DNA of 64,000 nucleotides, taken from contig CAYRHN010000001.1 of assembly GCA_964424115.1 (NCBI GenBank), positions 372,001 through 436,000 on the forward strand, given 5' to 3'. This DNA is from CAYRHN01 sp964424115 (lineage in GTDB: Bacteria > Chloroflexota > Anaerolineae > Anaerolineales > Anaerolineaceae). A model generated the notes under the pieces. The model made no database searches. It was not told the DNA's origin and saw only the letters and a program-made list of their open reading frames with translations. Shown here piece after piece: positions 15,900 to 24,792 of the stretch (positions within the stretch are counted from its first letter, which is position 1; each line of letters begins with the position of its first letter). The position numbers were made by a program, and so were the translations under genes.

Positions 15900-17432
15900 A
15901 TGATTGAGATAGACGGCAACCACCTTTCCATCGAAGATGTTCTGGCTGTTTCGCGTTTTGGCGAACAAGTTCGAATTTCAGCTTCTGGTAAACGGGCGAT
16001 CCTGGCCTCGAGGAAAAGGCTCGAAGATATTATTGAGCGGAACCACCCAGTTTACGGGATTAATACCGGTTTTGGGATTTTTGCCGATCGACGCATACCT
16101 TCTCATGATTCGGCGCGATTGAGTCGGAATTTGATTTTGAGCCATGCCGTCGGAACAGGGGAAGATCTACCACTTGAAATTGTCAGAGCTGCAATGCTGG
16201 TTCGGGCAAATACTCTATGCAAAGGCTTTTCTGGGGTGAGATTGGGGATAGTGCAAACCCTTGTCGATATGTTGAACCAGGGGGTCACACCGATCATTCC
16301 TTCGCAAGGATCTTTGGGTTCCTCGGGAGATCTCTGCCTGCTTTCTCATCTGGCGTTGGTTTTTACAACCGACGAGAATGATAAGGAAGACGAATCCGGA
16401 TTAGCTAGATATGAGGGAAAAATCGTTTCCGGTAAGGCAGCCATGGAATCCGCCGGAATACCAAGAATTATTCTTGGGCCGAAGGAAGGATTGGCGATTA
16501 ATAATGGGGCGACGTTCTCCGCTGCAATTGCAGCGCTGGCTGTAAAGGACGCGGAATTCTTATTAGAAGTCGCAGAAGGTTCGACGGCATTAACATTAGA
16601 GGCTTTACTTGGATGTTCGAATGCATTTGACGAGCGATTGCATGTAGCCAGGGAGCAGATTGGTCAGATCAAAGTCGCCGAAAATATCAGGGGATTCTTC
16701 CAGGGCAGCACCTTTATTAATGCCTCTGGGCGGGTGCAGGATGCGTACTCGTTACGGTGCGCACCCCAAGTGCAAGGTGCAGCCAGAGATACTCTGGAAT
16801 TCGTAAAAGATATTATTCAGAGAGAAATCAATGCGGCTACTGATAACCCGTTGATTTTTGAAGATGGCGAAGCTTTATCTGGCGGAAATTTCCATGGGGA
16901 GCCGGTAGGTATGGCTGCTGATTATTTGAGCATTGCGATGGCTGAAATTGGGGCAATTTCGGAGAGACGCACTTTTCGATTGACTGACGGGAAACTTAAT
17001 GGCGGGCTACCCGCGATGTTGGTTGATGATAATACAGCAGCCGGTTTGAATTCTGGTTTGATGATGCCTCAATATACAGCTGCCTCATTGGTTTTGGAGA
17101 ACCAAACACTGGCCACCCCAGATTCTGTACATTCGCTCCCAACTTCAGGAGAACAAGAGGATCATAATGCAAATGCGACAACAGCTGCCCGTCACGCCAG
17201 AGATATCATTGAGAATGTAACTCATATTCTGGCAGTAGAATTATTTACAGCCGCAAGGGCAATCGACCTCCGCAAACGGATGATGCCGAATGCTATCCTG
17301 GGTGAAGGAACGGCAGTAATTTATGGAAATATCCGGAGAAATGTAGCATATCAGGCAGGAGACGCACTTTGGGGTCCGGAGATAAAAAAAATCAGCCTGA
17401 TGATAAAAAACCGAGAAATTCGCGCTCTTTAA
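15900..17432 (+). CDS. hutH: Aromatic amino acid lyase, histidine ammonia-lyase-like (HutH)
   Basis: MIO-dependent lyase that removes ammonia from histidine to give urocanate, the first step of histidine degradation. Family features are YGINTGFG, LSHAVG, the MIO loop at 137-144, YSLRCAPQV, GNFHGEPVG and QEDHNANA, whose glutamate is the histidine-type residue. The MIO tripeptide reads S141-S142-G143 instead of the usual A-S-G, and the following residues differ from the usual DLAPLSH. It has 510 residues. AAGGA is well placed before the ATG. No hutU, hutI or hutG adjoins it, so the pathway is not clustered. A related aromatic lyase or aminomutase remains possible. Confidence 0.85.
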   Translation: MIEIDGNHLSIEDVLAVSRFGEQVRISASGKRAILASRKRLEDIIERNHPVYGINTGFGIFADRRIPSHDSARLSRNLILSHAVGTGEDLPLEIVRAAMLVRANTLCKGFSGVRLGIVQTLVDMLNQGVTPIIPSQGSLGSSGDLCLLSHLALVFTTDENDKEDESGLARYEGKIVSGKAAMESAGIPRIILGPKEGLAINNGATFSAAIAALAVKDAEFLLEVAEGSTALTLEALLGCSNAFDERLHVAREQIGQIKVAENIRGFFQGSTFINASGRVQDAYSLRCAPQVQGAARDTLEFVKDIIQREINAATDNPLIFEDGEALSGGNFHGEPVGMAADYLSIAMAEIGAISERRTFRLTDGKLNGGLPAMLVDDNTAAGLNSGLMMPQYTAASLVLENQTLATPDSVHSLPTSGEQEDHNANATTAARHARDIIENVTHILAVELFTAARAIDLRKRMMPNAILGEGTAVIYGNIRRNVAYQAGDALWGPEIKKISLMIKNREIRAL

Positions 17433-17442
17433 TTTCTCCTGG

Positions 17443-17471
17443 TTGACATATTTCGTAGAACCGATTATCTT
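17443..17471 (+). promoter_or_regulatory. Consensus promoter of the L,D-transpeptidase gene (leaderless)
   Basis: TTGACA (17443-17448), a 17-nt spacer and TATCTT (17466-17471), ending 7 nt before the ATG at 17479. An alternative start codon at 17443 would be the -35 itself, so it is rejected. This is the clearest leaderless promoter in the window. Confidence 0.75.
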
Positions 17472-17478
17472 TGGAAAC

Positions 17479-18570
17479 ATGGAAAAAATAACCCGGAAAT
17501 TTACACGACGAGAGATCATTAAATTGGGGATTGTAGGGGCAGGGATGATGGCTTTTCACCCAGCGATGAAGGCCTTTAAGCAATTGGTTGAATGGCCCGA
17601 AGTTGAATCGTTAGGGCGCGTTTGTGTTGAAAAAGTTAACATTCGCCAACGCCCATCTGCCGATAGTGCTTCGGTGGGAGAATTGTATTTTGATGATGTC
17701 GTCGCCTGGATCCGAGAAGTTGTTGGGGATGTTCCCGAATATCGGATCAGCAGCCGCTGGGTTGAGACTCCACAGGGGTATGTTTATGCCCCAAATCTTC
17801 AGCCTGTTCGGAACCGTCCTAATGTTCCTCTAACACAATTTCCTGATACGAGCGCTGCGGGGATGTGGGTTGAGGTTACATTGCCTTTTGTGGACGTTAA
17901 AGTGGATAATTATCCGCCGATTGGGTACTGGCTACAAAACAACTATGAACCGAGATACTACTATAGCCAGGTTCTATGGGCTGACCAGATCAAGACTGGC
18001 GAGGATGGAAAAATCTATTACCGTATTAATGAAAAATACGATCGGGGTGATATTTTATGGGGATCAGCAGAAGCTTTTCGTCCGATAACGCAAGAAGAGA
18101 TTTCGCCGATCAATCCTGATGTCGAAGATAAAAAAATATTGGTGAATTTGTTCCAGGAGACATTATCCTGTTACGAGGGAAGCCGCGAAGTTTATTTTTG
18201 CAAAGTATCGGCTGGATTGCCCTTTGACGCAAAAGGAGACCCGGTACCGGTTTCTGCGACACCAATGGGCAGCCATCCTATTTGGCGGAAGTTGATATCA
18301 ACACACATGGAGGGGGGATCTGCAGGTGGTGGTTTCGATCTTCCTGGCGTAGCCTGGACTTGCCTCTTTGCGGGAACTGGCGAGGCTATTCATTCAACAT
18401 TTTGGCACAATGATTATGGTGCAAAGCGCTCACATGGATGTGTAAACGCTTCTCCAGAAGACGCCAAGTGGATTTTTCGATGGACTTCGCCGCAAGTAGA
18501 ATATAATCCGGGAGAAATGACGGTATCAATGCCGGGAGGGACTAAGATTGAAGTCGTTGAAGGCAGATAA
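17479..18570 (+). CDS. L,D-transpeptidase (YkuD domain), exported
   Basis: Cell-wall crosslinking enzyme that uses a cysteine instead of the serine of penicillin-binding proteins. The N-terminus has a twin-arginine-like signal (TRREIIKLG plus a hydrophobic run). Residues about 50-110 resemble an SH3-like wall-binding module (VNIRQRPS). The YkuD domain follows, with the catalytic motif H319-G-C321-VN inside RSHGCVN and an upstream histidine in HSTFWHNDYG. It has 363 residues. It heads a plus-strand run with ccdA and the following genes. Confidence 0.9.
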   Translation: MEKITRKFTRREIIKLGIVGAGMMAFHPAMKAFKQLVEWPEVESLGRVCVEKVNIRQRPSADSASVGELYFDDVVAWIREVVGDVPEYRISSRWVETPQGYVYAPNLQPVRNRPNVPLTQFPDTSAAGMWVEVTLPFVDVKVDNYPPIGYWLQNNYEPRYYYSQVLWADQIKTGEDGKIYYRINEKYDRGDILWGSAEAFRPITQEEISPINPDVEDKKILVNLFQETLSCYEGSREVYFCKVSAGLPFDAKGDPVPVSATPMGSHPIWRKLISTHMEGGSAGGGFDLPGVAWTCLFAGTGEAIHSTFWHNDYGAKRSHGCVNASPEDAKWIFRWTSPQVEYNPGEMTVSMPGGTKIEVVEGR

Positions 18571-18575
18571 GAACA

Positions 18576-19280
18576 ATGGATAACCTGAGCCTGGGAATTG
18601 CGTTTACCGCCGGGTTGGCTTCGTTTTTATCGCCTTGCGTTTTCCCGCTGGTGCCGGCTTATATCAGTTACCTTGGAGGCAGAGCAGCCAGTTCGAGCGG
18701 CACAAAAGTAATAAATCGATGGACCACATTTTTGCACGGGGTCGCTTTTGTGCTTGGATTTAGCATAGTCTTTATCTTAGTCGGCCTTGCTGCCTCTGCG
18801 CTGGGGGCTGTGATGTACGAATTAAGGCCTATTCTTGAAAAGATCGGCGGCATTTTAATAATCATATTTGGTCTGAATATGATTGGAATCATTAAGATTC
18901 CTATTCTTCAATACGATCTTCGCCCAGAAAATCAAGGAGGAATTCGTCAGGGATATTTTTCCTCCTTCCTGATGGGAATCTTTTTTTCGGCAGGCTGGTC
19001 ACCTTGCGTTGGTCCAGTTCTAACGGCCATCCTAACTCTTGCGTATGATGTCGGTTCGGTAGGACAAGGCTTCTTATTATTAACTGCCTATTCTTTAGGT
19101 TTGGCCATTCCGTTCTTGGCAGCCGGGTTAGGTATTGGCTGGGTCACATTTGCATTACGAAGATATCGAAGAGCCATGCATTACGTGGAAATTGTTATGG
19201 GATTGTTGTTAATCATTGTTGGAATTCTTTTATTTTTGGGTTTTTTCCAACAATTAGCGACGGTCGGTAAAGGAATCTAG
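18576..19280 (+). CDS. ccdA: Cytochrome c biogenesis protein CcdA (thiol-disulfide electron carrier)
   Basis: Six-helix membrane protein of the DsbD/CcdA family that carries reducing equivalents across the membrane through two cysteines. Both sit in conserved motifs: FLSPCVFPLVPAY in the first helix and AGWSPCVGPVL in the fourth. The 234-residue length is normal. It starts 5 nt after the L,D-transpeptidase stop and is followed by a thioredoxin-fold membrane fusion, which suggests a thiol-redox or haem-related unit (inference). Confidence 0.93.
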   Translation: MDNLSLGIAFTAGLASFLSPCVFPLVPAYISYLGGRAASSSGTKVINRWTTFLHGVAFVLGFSIVFILVGLAASALGAVMYELRPILEKIGGILIIIFGLNMIGIIKIPILQYDLRPENQGGIRQGYFSSFLMGIFFSAGWSPCVGPVLTAILTLAYDVGSVGQGFLLLTAYSLGLAIPFLAAGLGIGWVTFALRRYRRAMHYVEIVMGLLLIIVGILLFLGFFQQLATVGKGI

Positions 19281-19287
19281 TGTGTGA

Positions 19288-19305
19288 ATTATTATTATTA
19301 TTATT
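19288..19305 (+). repeat. (ATT)6 microsatellite before the DUF2085 fusion gene
   Basis: Six uninterrupted ATT units in the 64-nt gap between ccdA and the next gene, upstream of its GGAG site. Copy-number change here could alter spacing in the leader. Confidence 0.9.
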
Positions 19306-19344
19306 CGGGTAAAGAATCCGCTCAAATGATCGGAGAATATTCTT

Positions 19345-20349
19345 ATGATTAATGTTGTAGTCTATATAAAAACCGATTCTGAAGCATGCGCCAGAGTTAT
19401 TGAGCATCTTAAATCAATTGAAAAAGAAATTCCTCACCGAATGATCGTAATCGATGTTGACAAAGATGAGCAAATGAAGAAGGCTTATGGAGATGATATC
19501 CCTTTGGTTCAAGTGGGGCCATTTAGTTTACGGGGAGATGTCTCGAGGGAACGATTAATAATCGCTCTGGGTGCATCTCGCGACAGGGAAAATCATCTCA
19601 AGAAATTGGGCGATGAATCAGATTCCCATGAGGGATTGGAAAACCTCCCCCTAAGGCGCTCCGAACGATTTTCAGCCTGGATGTCCGCTCACTATATCTG
19701 GGTGGTTAATATTGTCCTGGTGCTCTTCCTGGCAGGGGCGTTCCTGGCTCCCTTCTTTATGAAAATTGGTGCTGAGGGTGCAGCGAGGGTTATCTACTCT
19801 GTATATAGTCCATTTTGCCATCAACTTCCTTTCAGATCCTGGTTCCTTTATGGGGAACAAGCTTATTACCCGCGCGCATTGGCTCAAATACCAGACGTAA
19901 TCACCTATGAAGAAGTGAGCAATACAACCGAGCTAGACCTCTTAACGGCACGTGAATTTATAGGAAATGATCAGGTGGGATATAAAACGGCTTTATGCCA
20001 ACGCGACATTGCAATTTTTGGATCTATGTTAATTTTCGGAATTTTTTACGGGATGACAGGTAGAAGAACAAAGCCAATAAAATGGTATTTGTTGGTTCTT
20101 GTTGGCGTCCTTCCGATGTTACTAGATGGCTCTTCTCAGTTAAAAGGTGTTCTTGTGGATGAGTTACCTAATTGGCTGCCGTTGCGAGAAAGCACTCCTC
20201 TCCTTAGGACAATTACTGGGGCACTATTTGGTTCATTGACTGCCTGGTTTATCCTCCCATATTTAGATGAAAGTGCGCAAATGACTTTGCGAATGATTAC
20301 CAGAAAGAAATTAATAGGACAGGAGTTACATAACCGGGAGGATAAATGA
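19345..20349 (+). CDS. Glutaredoxin-like domain fused to DUF2085 membrane domain
   Basis: Residues 1-75 form a glutaredoxin-like thioredoxin fold (start VVVYIKT, cis-proline segment DIPLVQVG), but the redox motif reads S12-E-A-C15, so the first cysteine is lost. From about residue 110 there are four or five membrane helices with DUF2085 motifs: CHQLPFRSW, ALCQRD, and LDGSSQL. The DUF2085 function is unknown; its conserved Cys/His residues suggest metal or haem contact. GGAG precedes the ATG. The stop overlaps the next gene as ATGA. The neighbouring ccdA hints at a membrane thiol or cofactor role (inference). Confidence 0.82.
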   Translation: MINVVVYIKTDSEACARVIEHLKSIEKEIPHRMIVIDVDKDEQMKKAYGDDIPLVQVGPFSLRGDVSRERLIIALGASRDRENHLKKLGDESDSHEGLENLPLRRSERFSAWMSAHYIWVVNIVLVLFLAGAFLAPFFMKIGAEGAARVIYSVYSPFCHQLPFRSWFLYGEQAYYPRALAQIPDVITYEEVSNTTELDLLTAREFIGNDQVGYKTALCQRDIAIFGSMLIFGIFYGMTGRRTKPIKWYLLVLVGVLPMLLDGSSQLKGVLVDELPNWLPLRESTPLLRTITGALFGSLTAWFILPYLDESAQMTLRMITRKKLIGQELHNREDK

Positions 20350-21128
20350 CTTTTAGTTATTGCAACGGATTGAAGTATTATCATTTTCAATCTTTTGATC
20401 AAAAGGGAATCGTCCATGGTTTCTTTTCTCGTCAAGGAGGGGTTAGCCCGGAACCTTGGGCTTCTCTAAACCTGGGTGGAACCAACGGAGACAGCCGTGA
20501 TCATGTAATCGAAAATCGGAAACGGATTTTTGATTGCGTTGGAAGAAAGCCGGAGTCGATCTTCGATGTGTGGCAGGTTCATGGGACCGATGTTATTTGT
20601 GCTGAACACCCCAGAGCCCTGGATGCGGAGCATCAAAAAGCCGACATCATCATTACCAACCGACCCGAGGTCACTCTATTGATGCGGTTCGCGGATTGCG
20701 TTCCAATATTGCTATTTGATCCAATTCAACATGTTGTGGGTCTTGTACATGCAGGTTGGATGGGGACGGTAAAGAAAGCGGTATCTGCTGCAGTAATGAG
20801 CATGGAAGAAAAATTCTCTTGCCAACCCAGAAATATACATGCGGGGATTGGCCCATCCATTGGCCCAGATCATTATACGATTGGGGATGATGTCATCCAA
20901 TGGGTCAGGCGATCATTTGGTAATCGTGCAGATGAGATCCTGATTAACTCAAGTAATTCGACTAGATTTGACCTGTGGCGCGCGAACGAAATACTTATTC
21001 AAGAAGCAGGGGTGGAACAGATCGAAGTAGCAAGAATATGTACCGCGTGCGAGAACGATGATTGGTATTCTCATCGAGCTGAATACGGTATGACCGGGCG
21101 TTTTGGAGTCCTCATTGCGTTGGATTAG
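20346..21128 (+). CDS. pgeF: Laccase-domain purine nucleoside phosphorylase-like protein PgeF (YfiH)
   Basis: Multicopper polyphenol oxidase-like/YfiH family, now linked to peptidoglycan editing and purine nucleoside phosphorolysis. The three metal ligands are visible in WQVHGTDV, FADCVPI and VHAGWMGT, and the GIGPSIGP loop follows. It has 260 residues. GGGAGGATAA precedes the ATG, which overlaps the upstream stop by 4 bp. It sits before yggS, a common bacterial pairing. Confidence 0.92.
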   Translation: MTFSYCNGLKYYHFQSFDQKGIVHGFFSRQGGVSPEPWASLNLGGTNGDSRDHVIENRKRIFDCVGRKPESIFDVWQVHGTDVICAEHPRALDAEHQKADIIITNRPEVTLLMRFADCVPILLFDPIQHVVGLVHAGWMGTVKKAVSAAVMSMEEKFSCQPRNIHAGIGPSIGPDHYTIGDDVIQWVRRSFGNRADEILINSSNSTRFDLWRANEILIQEAGVEQIEVARICTACENDDWYSHRAEYGMTGRFGVLIALD

Positions 21129-21139
21129 GATGTGGAATT

Positions 21140-21856
21140 ATGAACATCAAGAAAAATTTGGTCCAGGTTAATCAGAACATCCAGAGGGTTGCGGAGCTAG
21201 CAGGAAGAGATCCGGCATCGATTAAACTGGTTGTGGTCACAAAATCTCAACCCGTTGCAAAAATCATCGCCGTAGTTGAGGCGGGACATAGGCTCTTTGG
21301 TGAAAATTATCCTGAAGAGACCCTGCCCAAAATTCTTGAGATGGGGAAGCTTTCAGGAATATCCTGGCACATGATCGGTCATTTGCAGAGTAGAAAAAGC
21401 GGTATTATTGCCGAGTATTTCAACATGATGCATTCTTTGGATAGCATTCGGATTGCACAGAAATTGGAGCTAAAACTTGAAGCTCAAGGCAGGATGCTCC
21501 CCGTTCTCCTGGAAATGAATGTTGGTGGAGAGGAAAGTAAATCTGGTTGGAAGGTACACGATGAGTCCATGTGGCCTACATTGCTAAGCGATCTTAATCT
21601 TATTCGAAGATTGCCGCATCTGGAAATTTGTGGTTTGATGACTATGCCCCCCTGGAACAATTCGCCTGAAGAAAACAGGCTTTACTTTAAGAAGATGCGG
21701 CACCTCCGAGATTATTTGCAGCGGGCTTTTCCGCAAATGAATCTTCAAGAGCTTTCCATGGGAACCAGCCAGGACTATGAGGTGGCCATTCAAGAAGGCG
21801 CAACGTATATTCGAATAGGCCGGGCAATTATGGGAGATCGCCTAGCGTTAAACTAG
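21140..21856 (+). CDS. yggS: PLP homeostasis protein YggS (PLPBP)
   Basis: Single-domain alanine racemase-fold protein that binds pyridoxal phosphate and buffers B6 and amino acid pools. Features are VVVTK35SQP with the PLP lysine, LFGENYPEE, WHMIGHLQSRK, LEMNVGGEESKSG, and the C-terminal LSMGTSQDYEVAI with GATYIRIG. The 238-residue length fits. It follows pgeF by 11 nt and precedes the DUF167 gene, the same order as in many bacteria. Confidence 0.95.
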   Translation: MNIKKNLVQVNQNIQRVAELAGRDPASIKLVVVTKSQPVAKIIAVVEAGHRLFGENYPEETLPKILEMGKLSGISWHMIGHLQSRKSGIIAEYFNMMHSLDSIRIAQKLELKLEAQGRMLPVLLEMNVGGEESKSGWKVHDESMWPTLLSDLNLIRRLPHLEICGLMTMPPWNNSPEENRLYFKKMRHLRDYLQRAFPQMNLQELSMGTSQDYEVAIQEGATYIRIGRAIMGDRLALN

Positions 21857-21920
21857 CCAAGAAATAAGTAAGAGTTGTATAATATATTTATCTCTCTATT
21901 CGTAAAAGGCAGGTGTTACA

Positions 21921-22229
21921 ATGGCAAGAAAATTTCGTCTTCATGATGGCAAGAACGGAGCAGCAATTGCGATCCGTGTGACACCTCGTTCCAGCAAGAA
22001 TGAGATTTCTGAAATACTAAATGATGGAACAGTGAAGGTTCGCCTTACTGCTCCACCGGTTGAAGGCCAAGCCAATCAGGCGTTGATTCAATTCCTGGCG
22101 GGCATTTTGGATGTGGCGCCGAGTCGGATTGAGGTTGTTGCCGGACAAACGGGGCGAGATAAATTAGTAACTGTTTTGGAAATGGACACTATTGCTGTCC
22201 AAGAAAAAATCCTTAAGAATTTAGTCTGA
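21921..22229 (+). CDS. DUF167 family protein (YggU)
   Basis: Small alpha/beta protein of the YggU/UPF0235 family with unknown function. The family core is visible as IRVTPRSSKNEI followed by VKVRLTAPPVEGQANQALI and a C-terminal GRDKLV stretch. It has 102 residues. A TATAAT at 21878-21883 and an AGG site before the ATG suggest some independent expression. It is the last gene of the pgeF-yggS run and is convergent with the NACHT-HEAT gene 30 bp away. Confidence 0.9.
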   Translation: MARKFRLHDGKNGAAIAIRVTPRSSKNEISEILNDGTVKVRLTAPPVEGQANQALIQFLAGILDVAPSRIEVVAGQTGRDKLVTVLEMDTIAVQEKILKNLV

Positions 22230-22259
22230 CATTCAAATCAAGGCAATCCATTTAAGAAA

Positions 22260-24788
22260 TCAACCAACACCGTATTGCGCTAGCGGTGGAAGTTTTGCGC
22301 CGCTAATTGAGATAAACCAGACGGCGTACAATCCGGCATCTGCAACAAAATTTTGTTCAAGATAAGCTGTCTGATATATGGCACCAATAATTCCTTCTTC
22401 ATTCGCGAGGCGAAGATATCTTAATGCGGCAATGCGTTCTACAGAGGAGCCTGTTTTTAACACGTCTATAAGCATATCGGTTGGTGTTTGGTCGGGGCGT
22501 AATCCTACTCCTTTTTTTGCGGCATATTCCAGCAGCCACGGGGCTTGAGAGGCAGGGGGGAGTACATCCGGAATGTGAAGATGTGATTTTTGATGTTCTT
22601 CTAGCATATGAACGGCTGCATTCCTTACAACCCATTGTCCATCTTCAACAGCAACTTTTTCTAACAAATCAAGTGCCCATTTCTCGTGAATACGTGCAAG
22701 TCCCAAGATTGCTGCTCGCCGCACCAATAGATCTGGAGCTGTAATGGCTTCCCGCAGAATATTCCAACCCTCTTCGCCACGATACGCAAGCGATTCCGCG
22801 GCTGCCTGTTGCAAGGATTCGTCGCCTTTTAGCAGAATATCAATAAGTGCGTCACTGGCAGCCGGGGTGTGAATAGCGGCCAATGCAAGACAGGCGGCGT
22901 TGCGCACGTCAATAACCGGATCGGCGATCAATTCCAATAGTTGATCTATGTTCTTGTTTCCCGGTAAAGCCCCAAATACTAATGCAGCCAGGCGACGGAT
23001 AATATGTGATTTTGAAGAAATGAACTGCTTGGTCAACATGAGCATGGAGGGATCGTTAGCGGAAATACAAACACTGAAGAGTCGGGCGCGAAGCGCGATT
23101 GGTAGGCTCTCTGACTGTAAAAGACCAATAAGTCGCTTCATATAAATTGATCGCCATGGGGCATTTAATGGCGCGTCCTTTATCCAGCGCCCAACCATAA
23201 GGACGTCGTTAAGTAGAGGCGATTGATCGCTCTTGATCAATGTTTCAATCCATGGAGCATTCGGTGTTTGAGCGGCGGTGTATTGCATGCTTACCCTGGC
23301 AAGCAACCAATTAGAATTATTGATGATTTCCGCAGGTGGCTCTTGTTGAACAGCAAAGCTTGAAAGGTAGCCTGTTATTATTGGATGCAGGAATGTGATT
23401 TGTTCGCCGGTATATTCCACAAGAAATCCTTGTTGGATTAGGATTTCTAAAATCCTTCCCCCGAGAGATTTACGAGGCTCTTTGGTCTTCTTGGATTTTC
23501 CGGTCGAATTCACGGCAACAGATGGATCTTCGGGAACTGGATTATCCAATTTCATAAGAAGGGATTCGGCCGGTAAACCAGAAAGATACTTTTCGCAATC
23601 CGAGAAGGATAACGTTGCCTTTCCCTCAGAGCATAATTTGAGAGCTAATTTCTCCATACCGTTTCGGATTATCGGCTCTTTGATAAACCGATGAACAAAG
23701 ATATCTAGCCAATTGATGCCATTATATCCGTTCGATTCTCCCGAAAAAGATAACCAAGTTTTGACCGTCCATTCAAAAGGTGTGTAGACAACGTGATCGG
23801 ATTCAAGCCAGTTGTTCATCAAATGCAGGGGGACTTCTTCGATTTCGGTCTGTTTTCTTACCTCGGGAGTGATATGTGATGACCACAGATAACCCCACTC
23901 ATGTAAGAATTGAGTTTGCTCTGAATAACCCCACCCCGCAAGCGATAGGGGATAAAAGCCAAGCTCTAAGAAACCATTCAAGTATGAAGGCGAGCCGGCA
24001 AGTGCAATGCGCAATGACGGATTCTTTGCTAGCAGACTCGATACGAATCCGCTGGCTTGATGAATTTCTGAGGGCGGGAGTTCGTCAAGGCCGTCGACCA
24101 GGAGCAGGATTGATTTCTCGTTCAGCTTCCTTCGAAGGTATCCCGGTATCTGGGGTTGAACTAATATTGAAAATTGACTTGTAATAGATTTTATTAATAC
24201 GTCGGTAGGGTCTTGGCTATCGATCGCACTCAGATTAATATCTTTGATGTTGACGAGGCAAGGGATAAAGTCAGCGAATAACCCCGCCTCCGGTGATTTC
24301 CGAGCAACCAAAGAAACAAAATGTGCTAACGCAACGGTCTTGCCGCTTCCAGGCTCTCCGATTAGAGCGACATTTGCCCCATTTTGCATGGCTTCGGGTA
24401 ATGATATTGTTGTCACTGCATATGAAGTGGATAACTCGGGCCAATCTGGCGTATAAGGAACCGTCTGATCGATCAAGGTGTCTGATGATGAGGGGTCTAT
24501 CGAATCGAGTTGAGCGGGGGGGGCTATCAGGCGGGGCTTGATCAAGATTTCATCCAGGGCAAACATACTACCCGCCAGGTGCATCCTTTGCGCTCGTTTT
24601 AGCGCCTCCCGACGAACCAAGGCATCGACACCAGCATTATTGCGGGAACGGATTTCACTAATCGTTTTCGTTATGAAAGCTCGAAGTCTGGGAAGGCGAG
24701 GGCGGATAAATGTGATTAATCCCCACACGATGGTCGCAGACAGGAAACCTAACCAAAAGGACATGAGATCAAAACGAAAATTTTGCAT
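22260..24788 (-). CDS. Membrane-anchored NACHT-like NTPase with C-terminal HEAT repeats
   Basis: An N-terminal membrane helix (about residues 11-27, SFWLGFLSATIVWGLITF) is followed by a STAND-type NTPase with Walker A G144-EPGSGKT and Walker B LLLVD232GLDE. The second half contains repeated helical pairs of HEAT/PBS type (about 560-842; for example VIDVRNAACLALAAI and LVRRAAILGLARI). Such proteins act as signal-sensing switches, including some antiviral NACHT proteins, but no effector nuclease or toxin domain is seen. The start is uncertain: the frame is open to 24905, but 24788 falls 4 nt after the upstream stop. The predicted length is 842 residues. The role is unknown. Confidence 0.78.
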   Translation of the reverse strand: MQNFRFDLMSFWLGFLSATIVWGLITFIRPRLPRLRAFITKTISEIRSRNNAGVDALVRREALKRAQRMHLAGSMFALDEILIKPRLIAPPAQLDSIDPSSSDTLIDQTVPYTPDWPELSTSYAVTTISLPEAMQNGANVALIGEPGSGKTVALAHFVSLVARKSPEAGLFADFIPCLVNIKDINLSAIDSQDPTDVLIKSITSQFSILVQPQIPGYLRRKLNEKSILLLVDGLDELPPSEIHQASGFVSSLLAKNPSLRIALAGSPSYLNGFLELGFYPLSLAGWGYSEQTQFLHEWGYLWSSHITPEVRKQTEIEEVPLHLMNNWLESDHVVYTPFEWTVKTWLSFSGESNGYNGINWLDIFVHRFIKEPIIRNGMEKLALKLCSEGKATLSFSDCEKYLSGLPAESLLMKLDNPVPEDPSVAVNSTGKSKKTKEPRKSLGGRILEILIQQGFLVEYTGEQITFLHPIITGYLSSFAVQQEPPAEIINNSNWLLARVSMQYTAAQTPNAPWIETLIKSDQSPLLNDVLMVGRWIKDAPLNAPWRSIYMKRLIGLLQSESLPIALRARLFSVCISANDPSMLMLTKQFISSKSHIIRRLAALVFGALPGNKNIDQLLELIADPVIDVRNAACLALAAIHTPAASDALIDILLKGDESLQQAAAESLAYRGEEGWNILREAITAPDLLVRRAAILGLARIHEKWALDLLEKVAVEDGQWVVRNAAVHMLEEHQKSHLHIPDVLPPASQAPWLLEYAAKKGVGLRPDQTPTDMLIDVLKTGSSVERIAALRYLRLANEEGIIGAIYQTAYLEQNFVADAGLYAVWFISISGAKLPPLAQYGVG

Positions 24789-24792
24789 TGGA

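Noticed and set aside
17443..17478. Earlier TTG start for the L,D-transpeptidase
   Set aside because: The TTG is the -35 of a strong promoter; the ATG at 17479 with a normal signal peptide fits better.
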